Shown here one piece after another: positions 45,812 through 54,690 of a stretch of 64,000 nucleotides of DNA (positions are counted from its first letter, which is position 1; every line of letters begins with the position of its first letter). The stretch spans positions 310,001 through 374,000 of the forward strand of contig NZ_JACOIK010000003.1 of assembly GCF_014692515.1 (NCBI RefSeq). Direction: 5' to 3'. The notes under the pieces were generated by a model that worked only from the letters and a program-made list of their open reading frames with translations, ran no database searches and was not told the DNA's origin. The DNA comes from Sphingobacterium micropteri (lineage in GTDB: Bacteria > Bacteroidota > Bacteroidia > Sphingobacteriales > Sphingobacteriaceae). The translations under genes and the position numbers were made by a program.

Positions 45812-46567
45812 ATGAAAATCTTAGTAATCGGAGGAACTGGTCTTGTTGGCAAAAGAGTATGTGAAAAACTGGAAAGTATGGGGAGTGAGGTAATTGTAGG
45901 ATCGCCCTCATCCGGCATCAATATCGTGACGGGGGAAGGACTGACAGAAGCCTTGGTGGGAACTGACATCGTACTCGATCTTTCTAATTCGCAATCGCCA
46001 GACGATCAAATCGCTTTGAACTTTTTCCGTACAGCAGCTAAAAACATAATTGGAGCTGAAAAACATGCACATATCAAGCATCATCTCGTGCTTTCTATTG
46101 TCGGCACAGACCGGGCACAACACATAGGGTATCTGCAAGCAAAAAAATATCAGGAAGATGCCGTGATCGAATCTGGTATACCCTATACAGTCATCCGCTC
46201 AACTCAATTCCATGAGCATATAAATACAATTATTGCTGTTCAGGGTGAAGGGAGGAATATTCATGTTTCAACCATTGATTATCAACCGATAGCATTGCAA
46301 GATGTTGTAGATTATATAATAAAGTTTGCTTTGGAACAGCCGAAAAACAAGATAGTTGAAATTGCAGGACCTGATCTCGGATTGATGACCAACTTCGTAG
46401 AAAACTATTTGAAGGTCAAAGGCGAAGATAAAATAGTGGTACCTAATCAAGATGACAAATATATGTTCCATAATATGCCAAAATCCGGATTAGTTCCGAC
46501 AGGCGAATTCTATCCAGGTAAGATACGGTTCGACGATTGGATAAGAAATTCAGATACCATATATTAA
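45812..46567 (+). CDS. NmrA-like/SDR-family NAD(P)-binding protein
   Basis: 251 residues with the Rossmann motif GGTGLVGKRV at the start, no Tyr-x3-Lys catalytic dyad, and the segment SGIPYTVIRSTQFHEHI typical of NmrA-type redox sensors or NAD(P)H-binding oxidoreductases. Function unknown. Independent gene; an intrinsic terminator-like hairpin follows at 46617–46647. Confidence 0.82.
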   Translation: MKILVIGGTGLVGKRVCEKLESMGSEVIVGSPSSGINIVTGEGLTEALVGTDIVLDLSNSQSPDDQIALNFFRTAAKNIIGAEKHAHIKHHLVLSIVGTDRAQHIGYLQAKKYQEDAVIESGIPYTVIRSTQFHEHINTIIAVQGEGRNIHVSTIDYQPIALQDVVDYIIKFALEQPKNKIVEIAGPDLGLMTNFVENYLKVKGEDKIVVPNQDDKYMFHNMPKSGLVPTGEFYPGKIRFDDWIRNSDTIY

Positions 46568-46616
46568 GAACATTACTCAAAGTATATATTTTCTTCTTGT
46601 TGAACATTTTTGCAAG

Positions 46617-46647
46617 TAGTCCGAATTTGAGATTAAAAATCGGACTA
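46617..46647. terminator. Hairpin between convergent genes
   Basis: TAGTCCGA (46617–46624) pairs with TCGGACTA (46640–46647), followed by TTCTTCCTTT on the plus strand. Between the NmrA-like gene and the convergent MocR-type gene. Confidence 0.6.
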
Positions 46648-46712
46648 TTCTTCCTTTCAACTAAGACATAGATCTTCCGCTAAAAATCGTATCAGAATAT
46701 TCGGGAGGACGC

Positions 46713-48188
46713 TTATCGGGATTTTTTCAGTGCATGTGCGAAAGATTGCATTTCATTTGTATTAAGTGAGGCAAAACCAAGCCTCATTCCATTGGTGTCA
46801 TCCTTATATTTGTAGATACTGCCATCATTCAAGTATATGCCCTGAGCAGCAAGCCTTTCTGATAGTTCGGGTATAGAATATCCAGGGTCAAATAATGTCC
46901 AGACGGCCATACCACCATTAGGAACATTGAATTTGGCACGATCTCCTAACGAAGAATTTAATATTTCGCAGAAATCATCTCGTCTGCATTTGTATAGCTT
47001 AACAGATCTTCTTAAATGTCTTTGCATTTCGCCGCTATTAAAAAGATGACCCACAGATTCTTCGAACAATACGTCACCCCGAATATCTATAACTTGCTTT
47101 AATTTTGCTGCCTGCCATATAAAATCTTCAGCACCAATCAGGTATCCCAGTCGGACAGTTGGAGATAAAGTTTTAGAAATTGAGCCGATGTAAAGAACAA
47201 AATTGTCGTGTTCCGCACTGGCCAAAGGTAATATTGGAGCATTTTCATAGTGAAAGTCATAATCGTAGTCATCTTCGATTACAGGAAGGCGATAACGGCG
47301 GATAACATCCAGAAGTTTGTTTCGCCTTGCAGCGCTGAGTGTAACAGTTGTCGGATGATGGTGATGCGGAACGATATAGAGGAGGCTGGGTACGGATTGT
47401 TTGCAAATGTTCTCAATTGCGTCGATATCGATGCCGTTCTGATCAACCTTGACTCTCATAAGCTTCGCACCTAACTGTTCAAAAAGCCTATCTGCCAATG
47501 GATAATTAAGGTCGCCGACCACTACGGTGCTTCCAGGCTGGAGTATCATGCTGGCAGCTACATATATTGCCAATTGTGCGCCTTGGGTGATCAAAACCTG
47601 CTCGGGTGTAATGTCAAGAGCCCTTGTTTTGGACAAAAACTGAGCAAGTTCAGTTCGCAGTAAATTACTTCCCTTCGAGCCATCAGCTAAAAGTCTATTG
47701 TGGACGTTCGTTCTTCCCGATAAAAATTTGTAACGATCAATTATCAAATCTAAAGGAGCAATTCTGGCATCAGGGTAACCATCATTGATCATCAATTGGT
47801 AAGGTTTCAACTGCCTGGTTAATGGTTGCCGTACAGCAATCTGCCGATAAAATATTTTCTGATCCAGCGATAAGAATTTTTCTTGCTTATTCTCTTCAAA
47901 TGATTTAGGGCATGTTAGCGGTAAATGTTGTGTGACAAAGTTACCCTTTCGTTTTATTACTTCAAGCCAGCCTTGAATCTGCATCTCTTCATAAGCAGCG
48001 ACAATCGTTGTGCGGTTCAACTTTAGCATTGACGCCATATCCCTAGTTGCTGGCAATTGATAGCCAGGTTTTATTTTTCCTTTTCTTATCAGTTTTATCA
48101 AACTGTTAGCGATCTGTCTGAAAATGGGGATTGCCGACTGTCTGTCGACAGCAATGAGGGTACTAAAAGGTAATGTTTGAACTGCCAT
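46713..48188 (-). CDS. MocR/PdxR-type GntR–aminotransferase regulator
   Basis: 491 residues: N-terminal GntR winged helix (IFRQIANSLIKLIRKGKIK, GYQLPATRDMASMLKLNRTT) joined to an aminotransferase-fold domain with the PLP-binding Lys in SISKTLSPTVRLGYLIG and DDYDYDFHYE as the cofactor Asp/Tyr region. Such proteins usually regulate pyridoxal phosphate synthesis or amino acid use; no pdx gene lies nearby. Length normal for the family. Confidence 0.92.
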   Translation of the reverse strand: MAVQTLPFSTLIAVDRQSAIPIFRQIANSLIKLIRKGKIKPGYQLPATRDMASMLKLNRTTIVAAYEEMQIQGWLEVIKRKGNFVTQHLPLTCPKSFEENKQEKFLSLDQKIFYRQIAVRQPLTRQLKPYQLMINDGYPDARIAPLDLIIDRYKFLSGRTNVHNRLLADGSKGSNLLRTELAQFLSKTRALDITPEQVLITQGAQLAIYVAASMILQPGSTVVVGDLNYPLADRLFEQLGAKLMRVKVDQNGIDIDAIENICKQSVPSLLYIVPHHHHPTTVTLSAARRNKLLDVIRRYRLPVIEDDYDYDFHYENAPILPLASAEHDNFVLYIGSISKTLSPTVRLGYLIGAEDFIWQAAKLKQVIDIRGDVLFEESVGHLFNSGEMQRHLRRSVKLYKCRRDDFCEILNSSLGDRAKFNVPNGGMAVWTLFDPGYSIPELSERLAAQGIYLNDGSIYKYKDDTNGMRLGFASLNTNEMQSFAHALKKSR

Positions 48189-48341
48189 ATAAAACCTAGC
48201 ACTCGACGTATAAACTAATGCGGCATAATTTACGAGAAATTTTGCTTATTACTATTGCATTGGAAGAATTATATGGTGCTAAGCTAGTTTCGATGTACAA
48301 AGACAGCGCGCTGATTATTTACTAGGATTTGAGCGACAACA

Positions 48342-48398
48342 AAAAAATCAAAGCCTGCATTCGCAGGCTTTGCTAACTAAACTAAACATTGGGAGATG
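48342..48398 (+). repeat. Repeat family B, copy 1
   Basis: Palindromic stem AAAGCCTGC/GCAGGCTTT (48351–48359, 48364–48372) flanked by A/T runs, followed by the tail TTGCTAACTAAACTAAAC and ATTGGGAGATG. Copies at 51852, 55152 and (degenerate) 59961. In this 48189–48759 intergenic stretch it is the main recognisable element, along with an ATPase remnant. Confidence 0.75.
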
Positions 48399-48443
48399 AA
48401 CTTTTCCCCGAACTTTTTTCTACTACTGTTGGTAAACACACAA
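48399..48443 (-). pseudogene. Short remnant of an AlbA/RecG-like ATPase
   Basis: On the minus strand the frame reads LPTVVEKSSGKSS; the same peptide (LPRVVEKSSGKSSWK) occurs in the longer remnant at 50057–50263. Only about 15 codons remain. It abuts repeat B in the orientation in which B would be the terminator. Confidence 0.45.
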
Positions 48444-48759
48444 ACTAATCATGATGGATAATCCGGACGAATATCTGATAAAACATCTCGAGGAAGAGGT
48501 TTTGATTTAACTCCTTACCTAACTAACTATACTCCCTAAGTTATTTCTACAAATGGTATTCCTACCTAAACAACCTCATCTCCAAAAACAACTCTATCTA
48601 GTTCATTACCTCCTGAGACGGAGAGCTTAAAATGAAGGAAATATAACTAAGTTTACAAAACTTAGCGTTATCATAGCTGTATTGTTAAATTTGCGGAAAT
48701 TTAACAGACTAAACCGTGAATTCGATAGTAAAACCATATACTACATATTTTCCATCCAC

Positions 48760-49503
48760 ATGAAGAATCAGCGTGTACTAATTATAGTGGTCTACGCCAC
48801 GATTGCAATGTTATTGTCTTTTCCTTTCAGGCTTTTTTCACCGGATTGGCTGGATCTTTTCCGTTTGCCGTACGGAAGCTTTTATGGTATGAGTATGTTG
48901 GTCGGGGTAGGACCTATAGTAGCGGCTTTTATTTGTAGCTTTCTGTTCAGAAATAAAAAGATAATGCTCGGTTTGTGGGGGAATTCTGTCACGAAGTCAT
49001 TGTTATTCCTTGCTGTCCCTATTGCTGCAGTTGTGTATCTAGGCGTTAGCAACAAGGAGGGAATCGATACACATCTATTTGCACTGAAAGTTTCAGGTAT
49101 GTGGCTTCTCTATATTATTGGCGAAGAATTCGGTTGGCGTGGCTATCTTCAGCAACTAATTTCTTGGAATGATTATGCGAAATCTGTCGTAATTGGTATT
49201 ATATGGTATCTATGGCATTTATCCTTCCTATATGGTCCGTATTCCCTTCAGAAAGAATTTGTTTTTATTTTGGTTCTGCTTGTCGGCAGTTTTTTGGCAT
49301 TGAAGGTAACAAAAAGAACCAAAAGCTTAGTTAGTGCCATCGCTCTGCACTTTAGTTTCAGTGTATTGACTAACATTCCGTTACCAGCCAACTCCTATAT
49401 TCCCATAATTGCTATGTGTTTTTGTTGGTTGTTGTTATATCTATTTTGGAACAAACGCGGATGGACTTTCTCTAGACATATTGGAGTAACAAAGGAAAAG
49501 TGA
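48760..49503 (+). CDS. CPBP-family intramembrane metalloprotease
   Basis: 247 residues from the ATG at 48760 (the open frame extends back to a TTG at 48682). About eight hydrophobic segments. The Abi/CPBP signature EEFGWRGYLQQ near residue 130 is followed by WYLWHLSFLYGP, the second metal-motif region. Members process CAAX-type or peptide substrates or provide self-immunity; the target is unknown. A TAAATTTG -7 box at 48686–48693 lies about 67 bp upstream. Confidence 0.88.
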   Translation: MKNQRVLIIVVYATIAMLLSFPFRLFSPDWLDLFRLPYGSFYGMSMLVGVGPIVAAFICSFLFRNKKIMLGLWGNSVTKSLLFLAVPIAAVVYLGVSNKEGIDTHLFALKVSGMWLLYIIGEEFGWRGYLQQLISWNDYAKSVVIGIIWYLWHLSFLYGPYSLQKEFVFILVLLVGSFLALKVTKRTKSLVSAIALHFSFSVLTNIPLPANSYIPIIAMCFCWLLLYLFWNKRGWTFSRHIGVTKEK

Positions 49504-49562
49504 CACATGTTCTATTCCATAAAATAGAATGTAGAAAGCACTTATTAGAAACGTAATAACAT

Positions 49563-49680
49563 AAAAAATCCTGAAGCGGGGAGCCTCAGGATTTTTAACT
49601 AACTAACCAATTATAAACCTAAATTATGAAGTACAAATATAACGACAATGGTGTGCATTTCGTTTCTTGGAAGTGTATAT
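49563..49680 (+). repeat. Repeat family A, copy 3
   Basis: Hairpin ATCCTGAAGCGGGGAGCCTC-AGGAT, then the tail to TAAATTATGAAGTACAAATATAACGAC and on to a TTAACACATATTAAC stretch which is the reversed end of a MutT remnant. It terminates the CPBP gene. Confidence 0.8.
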
Positions 49681-49989
49681 TTAACACATATTAACAAGAA
49701 CCTCGTCGTATCTGTAGTGTTCCTTTACTACCGGCACATCCGCCTCCGCCCAGTCATAGTTTTTTAGTCATTGTAAGAAACCCAAATAGCCTGCGCGTGT
49801 TCGACAATAGTTAACGAACCGCCTTTCCATTTGCAATCTCCCTTTTCAAGCATTTTTTTCTTTGCTTTCCCCAGTTTCAACCTTACCCCCGGGAAACTCC
49901 CATTTCAGCGAAAGCTTCATAGAAGCTGAGCGTTGGCAGATTAGTACTTTTCCTTGGTGCTCGATAATGGCGCAGGTAACGTGTAGCAT
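49681..49989 (-). pseudogene. Frameshifted MutT/Nudix pseudogene
   Basis: From an ATG at 49989 the frame starts like a CTP/8-oxo-dGTP-type Nudix hydrolase (LHVTCAIIEHQGKVLICQRS, LKWEFPGGKVETGES) but breaks inside the Nudix box at ESKEKNA. Further minus-strand pieces in other frames continue the family pattern (GGSLTIVEHAQAIWVSYND, then LKNYDWAEADVPVVKEHYRY) to a VNMC stop at 49681. At least two frame breaks and an internal deletion are needed, so it is inactive. Confidence 0.75.
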
Positions 49990-50263
49990 GTAGTAAAGAT
50001 AAGCCCTTTCAGTAATGTTTATACTTTTCGCCATTTCTGGTATGGTAATATACTGATTATTGTATACCATTTCCAATATCTTTAGGAAACTCTTTCCAAT
50101 TTTTGCGGATGCCTTCTGGATTAGCAGTTCTTTTGTCACTGCAATTTTCAGGAAGAAGTTTCCACGAACTTTTCCCCGAACTTTTTTCTACTACTCTTGG
50201 TAAAATTACAGTAAACATCCCATCTGTTTTGAATTGAGGTTCTGAAAGTTTAGCTTCCTTCAT
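49990..50263 (-). pseudogene. AlbA/RecG-like ATPase C-terminal remnant
   Basis: Two frames, MKEAKLSEPQFKTDGMFTVI (50263 down) and IGKSFLKILEMVYNNQYITI (50139 down), carry the C-terminal part and winged-helix tail of ATP-binding proteins of the AlbA_2/RecG-like group (LSEPQFKTDGMFTVILPR pattern). A frame shift separates them, and the second runs directly into the MutT remnant, making a chimera. Confidence 0.55.
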
Positions 50264-50279
50264 CTGGTTTTTTATCCTA

Positions 50280-50598
50280 CCACATTAGCTCATGGAGCGA
50301 TTCAAACATTCGTCTGATTTCTGTTATAAATTTTTCATCCATGTCTTATTCTGATTTATTTTCCAGTTCAGGTAATAAAATGTCAGCCGTGTTACGTATC
50401 GATTTCGCAATCGTCTTTACATGCGGGTCGGGGTAAGGAACTTCATTAGATTCCGCAATTAACAATCGTATGGTTTCATCAATCTGTATCAACTTTCTGC
50501 GTAAGGCAATCTCGAGAAACTGGTTTTAACCATACGCTGCAGTTTAAAGGAATTTTTTGACGAGGAAAGCTTCCAGTAGAATTTTCGATTCGCAGCTA
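50280..50598 (-). pseudogene. Decayed module copy D1
   Basis: Minus-strand remains of a hypothetical gene (LRRKLIQIDETIRLLIAESN, EVPYPDPHVKTIAKSIRNTA, LPELENKSE), followed by a 22-codon stub (MDEKFITEIRRMFESLHE). The same sequence occurs at 58277–58975 with about 380 bp more in the middle, so this copy carries an internal deletion. I do not recognise the family. Confidence 0.6.
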
Positions 50599-50599
50599 T

Positions 50600-50633
50600 G
50601 CGGAGAATGATCAGCTTATTCTCCGCTTTTTTT
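50600..50633 (+). terminator. Terminator upstream of the Fic gene
   Basis: GCGGAGAAT and ATTCTCCGC form a 9-bp stem (loop about 9 nt) followed by seven T on the plus strand. It shields the Fic promoter from upstream read-through. Confidence 0.7.
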
Positions 50634-50660
50634 GCGGTAAATAATGCTTATATTTACCGC
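50634..50660 (+). promoter_or_regulatory. Inverted-repeat operator of the Fic gene
   Basis: Perfect arms GCGGTAAATA (50634–50643) and TATTTACCGC (50651–50660) with a 7-bp spacer. The right arm also holds the TATATTTA -7-like box. The site is 17 bp before the Fic ATG; the Fic C-terminal winged helix could bind it. Confidence 0.6.
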
Positions 50661-50676
50661 ATATAATTTTGAGGTC

Positions 50677-51771
50677 ATGGCAGTCTATATACACGAACGA
50701 CATAACTGGGCCGATTTCCAGTGGGAAGATGAAAAGATACTCAATCTATTAAGTGAGGTTCGGCATTTCCAAGGGAAGCTTATTGGAAAAGTAGAGCTAC
50801 TGGGGTTCGAACTAAGAGACGAAGCAAACTTAGAAACGCTCATCCTAGATGTTGTTAAATCCTCAGAAATAGAGGGGGAAATACTTAACCCAGAACAAGT
50901 ACGCTCATCGATAGCGATTCGATTGGGATTAGACAATTCAGGTTTAGTAAATTCTGATCGTCATATCGATAGTGTAGTAGAAATGATGCTCGACGCCACA
51001 CAAAATGCAGATAAAGCTATAAGCAAAGAAAGATTCTTCGGCTGGCATGGTGCATTATTTCCAACTGGAAGAAGTGGGTTGTATAAGATTGACGTGGCAC
51101 GATGGAGAAGAGGTGATATGCAAGTCGTTTCAGGAGGAATGGGAAGAGAAGTTGTACATTTTGAAGCACCAAAAGCTGAACGGCTCGAAGAAGAAATGAA
51201 AAATCTCATGGCTTGGTTTAATACGGATTCTATTATAGATCCAGTCTTAAAAGCTGCTATTGCACATTTATGGTTTGTGACTATACATCCATTTGATGAC
51301 GGAAACGGACGTATAGCTCGCGCACTAACAGATATGCAATTGTCGAAAGCGGATGGTGTCAATCAGCGTTTTTATAGTATGTCTGCACAAATCAAGCAAG
51401 AACGTAAGGAATATTATGCCGTATTGGAAAAAACGCAAAAAGGTGATACGGATATTACCAATTGGATAGTTTGGTTTTTACATTGTCTCAAACAAGCAAT
51501 TATTTCTTCTAATACCATAATCGATAAAGTAGTGAGAAAACATCACTTTTGGATGCAAAACAATGCTAATATCAGTAATGCTAGGCAACGAATGATGTTG
51601 AATAAATTAATGGATAATTTTGAAGGAAATCTGACTTCGTCAAAATGGGCAAAGATGACAAAAGTTTCTGCGGATACTGCTCTACGCGATATTACGGATT
51701 TAGTAAATAGAGGTGTTTTATCTAAGACAGATTCAGGGGGCAGAAGTACCAATTATGAGCTTAATTGGTAG
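50677..51771 (+). CDS. Fic-family AMP-transferase with DUF4172-type N-terminus and C-terminal HTH
   Basis: 364 residues from the ATG at 50677. The catalytic loop HPFDDGNGRIAR begins at His204 and matches HxFx(D/E)GNGRxxR. The upstream SSEIEGE (about residues 70–76) matches the (S/T)xxxE(G/N) inhibitory helix, here in the same chain. The C-terminus has a winged-helix pattern (SSKWAKMTKVSADTALRDIT, LVNRGVLSKTDSGGRSTNYE). Likely AMPylates a protein and represses itself through the inverted repeat. It sits in a duplicated region in place of other genes. Confidence 0.93.
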   Translation: MAVYIHERHNWADFQWEDEKILNLLSEVRHFQGKLIGKVELLGFELRDEANLETLILDVVKSSEIEGEILNPEQVRSSIAIRLGLDNSGLVNSDRHIDSVVEMMLDATQNADKAISKERFFGWHGALFPTGRSGLYKIDVARWRRGDMQVVSGGMGREVVHFEAPKAERLEEEMKNLMAWFNTDSIIDPVLKAAIAHLWFVTIHPFDDGNGRIARALTDMQLSKADGVNQRFYSMSAQIKQERKEYYAVLEKTQKGDTDITNWIVWFLHCLKQAIISSNTIIDKVVRKHHFWMQNNANISNARQRMMLNKLMDNFEGNLTSSKWAKMTKVSADTALRDITDLVNRGVLSKTDSGGRSTNYELNW

Positions 51772-51808
51772 TGTTCGTCTTGAAAACATCCCAAATATCA
51801 CTCTCTAG

Positions 51809-51851
51809 CTGTCATACGCGTTTTGGAAAAAAACAAGTCCTAGATTATTGT
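51809..51851 (+). pseudogene. 3'-end remnant of an XRE gene
   Basis: The bases from TGTCATACGCGTTTTGG to TAGATTATTG match the last codons and downstream of the intact XRE gene at 59682–59948 (59911–59955 there). Only the tail remains, directly after Fic and before repeat B. Confidence 0.6.
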
Positions 51852-51907
51852 AAAAAATCAAAGCCTGCATCCACAGGCTTTGCTAACTAAACTAAACATT
51901 GGGAGAT
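51852..51907 (+). repeat. Repeat family B, copy 2
   Basis: Stem AAAGCCTG/CAGGCTTT with the conserved tail to ATTGGGAGAT. In the minus direction it is the terminator of the NTF2-like gene at 51953–52378. Confidence 0.8.
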
Positions 51908-51952
51908 ATCTCACGACGTGTCCCACTATTGAAACAAAAATCTAAAATTCTT

Positions 51953-52378
51953 CTATGGATAAGTCGTTTCCACTTTGCTTACTTTCCAGCCGTCCTTTCC
52001 CTGGTTCAGGGTAATGTAGTCTACGCGGGTGAAATTATCAAAGGCCATCGTTGCCTTGGCTACGCATACCTTTCCATCCTGTGATAGGATCTCGTAGCTG
52101 CTCTTGCAGTCATATTTGTTACCCTTGTTGGCCTTCAGGTATTTGATGTATTCCTTTTTGCCCGCACGGTCGTTATTGTTCACGTTGCTGTACTGGAAAT
52201 CATCTGCAAAAAGGAACTTGTTCAGATCGATGCTACCCACGGTAACAGCATCCACATAGGAGCCAATTACCATGTCCGATTCCACGTTTTTCAAAGGATT
52301 GGCTTTTTCCGAAGCAAAGGAGCTTAGGGATGTAACCATGATCAATGCTGCTGCGATAGTTTTCAATGTCGTTTTCAT
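51953..52378 (-). CDS. Secreted NTF2-like protein, paralogue 1
   Basis: 141 residues from the ATG at 52378. Signal peptide LKTIAAALIMVTSLSSFASE, then a putative lumazine-binding/NTF2-like alpha+beta fold (SYVDAVTVGSIDLNKFLFAD, DGKVCVAKATMAFDNFTR, KDGWKVSKVETTYP). A paralogue with about 14 differences lies at 55250–55675, and a fragment of a third copy at about 62561–62616. The differences cluster in residues 31–42. Predicted extracytoplasmic; function unknown. Confidence 0.82.
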   Translation of the reverse strand: MKTTLKTIAAALIMVTSLSSFASEKANPLKNVESDMVIGSYVDAVTVGSIDLNKFLFADDFQYSNVNNNDRAGKKEYIKYLKANKGNKYDCKSSYEILSQDGKVCVAKATMAFDNFTRVDYITLNQGKDGWKVSKVETTYP

Positions 52379-52435
52379 ATCTGTAGTTTTTAATGTGATG
52401 TGTATATTATTTTTTCTATTTCTTATTTGATATCT

Positions 52436-52443
52436 CAAAGGTA
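52436..52443 (-). promoter_or_regulatory. -7 element of NTF2-like paralogue 1
   Basis: TACCTTTG on the minus strand with a 58-nt leader. TTC stands 20 nt upstream in place of TTG. Beyond it, repeated CGGTAA/TTACCG motifs (around 52462–52515) are shared with paralogue 2. Confidence 0.55.
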
Positions 52444-52672
52444 GGGCGGTGGGTAGATTTACCGAATAACGATTAGACCAAGCTCCGGCATTTCTCGGTA
52501 ACTGCGGTAAAAAAATCGGTGAATGCATTATGCAGATATCTACTTGTCTGTTCATGCCAAAAGCATTGCAAGCCGGTTGCCAAAGTATTCAATGCTTTGT
52601 CTTAAAGGTGTTTGTGTGTTTAGGGAGGTTTCCGGATGTTCACCGGCGGACAGCAGGTGTCCGTTACTGAAC

Positions 52673-52818
52673 AAAAAAATCCTGAAGCGGGGAGCCTCAG
52701 GATTTTTAACTAACTAACCAATTATAAACCTAAATTATGAAGTACAAATATAACGACTAAAGCACCCATTTCGTTTCTAGTAAGTGTAGATTTAACACAT
52801 ATTAACAGGATGCTCGTC
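52673..52818 (+). repeat. Repeat family A, copy 4
   Basis: Hairpin CCTGAAGCGGGGAGCCTCAGG, full tail through ATGAAGTACAAATATAACGAC, and a minus-strand HPVNMC-stop segment like the MutT remnant end. It lies between the two minus-strand genes and so ends the ACR3-like gene transcript in the minus direction. Confidence 0.8.
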
Positions 52819-52839
52819 ATTTATGCAGTATTTCCTTTA

Positions 52840-53814
52840 TTATCTTATTGCTTCTTCTTGTTTTGTCAAAATTGGGATTACTTTTATATAAACTAGCTCA
52901 AAGAAAATTTCAACAATGGTTTGGGTTACAATTACGACAGCCACCAACTGGTTTTCCGGGGCAGGTAATGCAAGTGCTAAAGGCAAAACTACCAATGAGT
53001 TTCTTGTACCTGTCGAAAATGAAATAGCCCTCGAATCATACGTGTCAACTTTGAATAATCTTGCCGATAACTTCCCAATGAATGGTGCAATTACGGCAAA
53101 TGCTATATATATGGGGACAACCTTCAAAATGTTTTCGGGATTATTATACAATATCGCTATTTGCGATGCAATTACCACAAAAAAGGTCAAAGCCATAAAC
53201 GGAACAGGTAGCCACCCCGAAAAATCCAAAATCGCTTTTCCTGCCTTGTTGTTTGATTTGGATGCGATTTGTGTTCCAATCGAAAGCAAAAACGGAATAA
53301 CGATTAAATAAAGAAACGCTTTCACGAATGGAGCTACCTCAATGATGTTTATCGTATCTTTTCCGAGAAAAAGCCATAAGTACAGCGGTAACAATAACAT
53401 TTGAAAAAGGAACAGCAAGGGTGTAGATGCTAAAACAGCGTTGGAATTACCCTTGCCTAAGTGAGAAAAAACAATCACATAATCAATACAGGGCGTTAGC
53501 AACACCAAAAGTATTCCAAGTGTTATGATTGGCGTTGTCGGAAAAATACTTATCAATGCCCATACTAGCAAAGGAATTAAAACAAAGTTGCTGAATAACA
53601 AGGCTTTGAAAAATGAACGGTTTTTGAATGCTTTCTTTAATTCTAAAAATGGAATTTGGCAAAACATACTATAAAGCAAAATTCCGATTATCGGCTCAAT
53701 AGCCCTTTCAAGAAAGCTGCTGTTATTCCAATTTAGCCCTACAATAACACTTATGATGATTGTTATGATATAGATGCTGATTTGTTTTTCTTCAAGTTTT
53801 TCGCGTTTAATCAT
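52840..53814 (-). CDS. ACR3/bile-acid-symporter-family transporter
   Basis: 324 residues with about ten membrane helices. The segment LLTPCIDYVIVFSHLGKGNS contains the conserved helix-break Pro-Cys seen in arsenite permease ACR3 and its relatives (ACR3 has APCTAMVFVWS), and SISTGTRNSL-like SFSTGTRNSLVVLPLA is the second motif. Whether it exports arsenite or an organic anion is unresolved; no ars operon genes adjoin. It is a single gene. Confidence 0.8.
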   Translation of the reverse strand: MIKREKLEEKQISIYIITIIISVIVGLNWNNSSFLERAIEPIIGILLYSMFCQIPFLELKKAFKNRSFFKALLFSNFVLIPLLVWALISIFPTTPIITLGILLVLLTPCIDYVIVFSHLGKGNSNAVLASTPLLFLFQMLLLPLYLWLFLGKDTINIIEVAPFVKAFLYLIVIPFLLSIGTQIASKSNNKAGKAILDFSGWLPVPFMALTFFVVIASQIAILYNNPENILKVVPIYIAFAVIAPFIGKLSARLFKVDTYDSRAISFSTGTRNSLVVLPLALALPAPENQLVAVVIVTQTIVEIFFELVYIKVIPILTKQEEAIR

Positions 53815-53904
53815 CCAAATTCCAAGTTCTGTTTATAAATTCTTTTGCATCGTCTAGACCTGTCAGTTCAAGCCTTAAATGTTAGCTGCCTCAGGATTTT
53901 TTAT

Positions 53905-54555
53905 TTAAGGATTTGCAATAGGATACATAAATGATGTATCACTTAATCTTTTGATTATTCTTTTACCCCTATTATTTTGATACAAAAAAGAAACACCCCC
54001 GCTTGTTCCATAGAGGTCAATTTTGTTGAGCAATTCTATTTCCAATCTAAGCCACATAGCATTAAATAAACTTAATGTATCGCCATGAGATACGATGATT
54101 ATATTTTCTTCGTCATTAGCGATGATATCTTCATAGAACGGTAGTAATCTTTTCCAAACATCATATCTTGATTCCGCATCAGCGAAGCACTTATCATAAA
54201 CCGTTAACTCTTCTTGTTCCATATTGTCCTTGAGCCATTGTATAGATTTGCCAATAGCTGCTCCAAGCCCCCGTTCTTTTAGTGACGCTGTTAATTTAGG
54301 AGACAGCCCTAATTTTTTTCCTACAATTTCAGCTGTTTGCACCCCTCTCTTAAGAGTAGAAGAATAGATAACGTAGCTTTCAGGGTGAATCGTTTGCATC
54401 AAGTGAGTGGAAATATTTTCCGCTAAGCGCTTCCCTTTTTCCGAGAGTTCCCAATCTGTCCATGAGCCAACCATTCCATTGTTATGATGCACGGATTCGG
54501 GATGTTGAATAGTTATAATACTTTTTCTTTTTATTGCTGTAGTGTTTGATTGCAT
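53905..54555 (-). CDS. Histidine-phosphatase-family protein with RHG variant
   Basis: 216 residues from the ATG at 54555. The branch-1 motif reads TIQHPESVHH where most phosphatases have RHGE, so the first Arg is Gln while the phospho-accepting His remains. The second Arg (YSSTLKRGVQTAEIV), Glu-rich segment (KERGLGAAIGKS) and final His (IIVSHGDTL) are present. Close relatives with QH replacements exist in this subfamily. The substrate is unknown. Confidence 0.8.
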   Translation of the reverse strand: MQSNTTAIKRKSIITIQHPESVHHNNGMVGSWTDWELSEKGKRLAENISTHLMQTIHPESYVIYSSTLKRGVQTAEIVGKKLGLSPKLTASLKERGLGAAIGKSIQWLKDNMEQEELTVYDKCFADAESRYDVWKRLLPFYEDIIANDEENIIIVSHGDTLSLFNAMWLRLEIELLNKIDLYGTSGGVSFLYQNNRGKRIIKRLSDTSFMYPIANP

Positions 54556-54690
54556 TTTATAATTATGTTTAAAACGATGAATCACAATGTAGTGAATTTT
54601 ATACAATTTAGAATATAGATAAGAACTATAGCATTTGCATCTGAAAAATCAATTAATTATGTTTGGTTATTTATTACCACACGTTGAACT

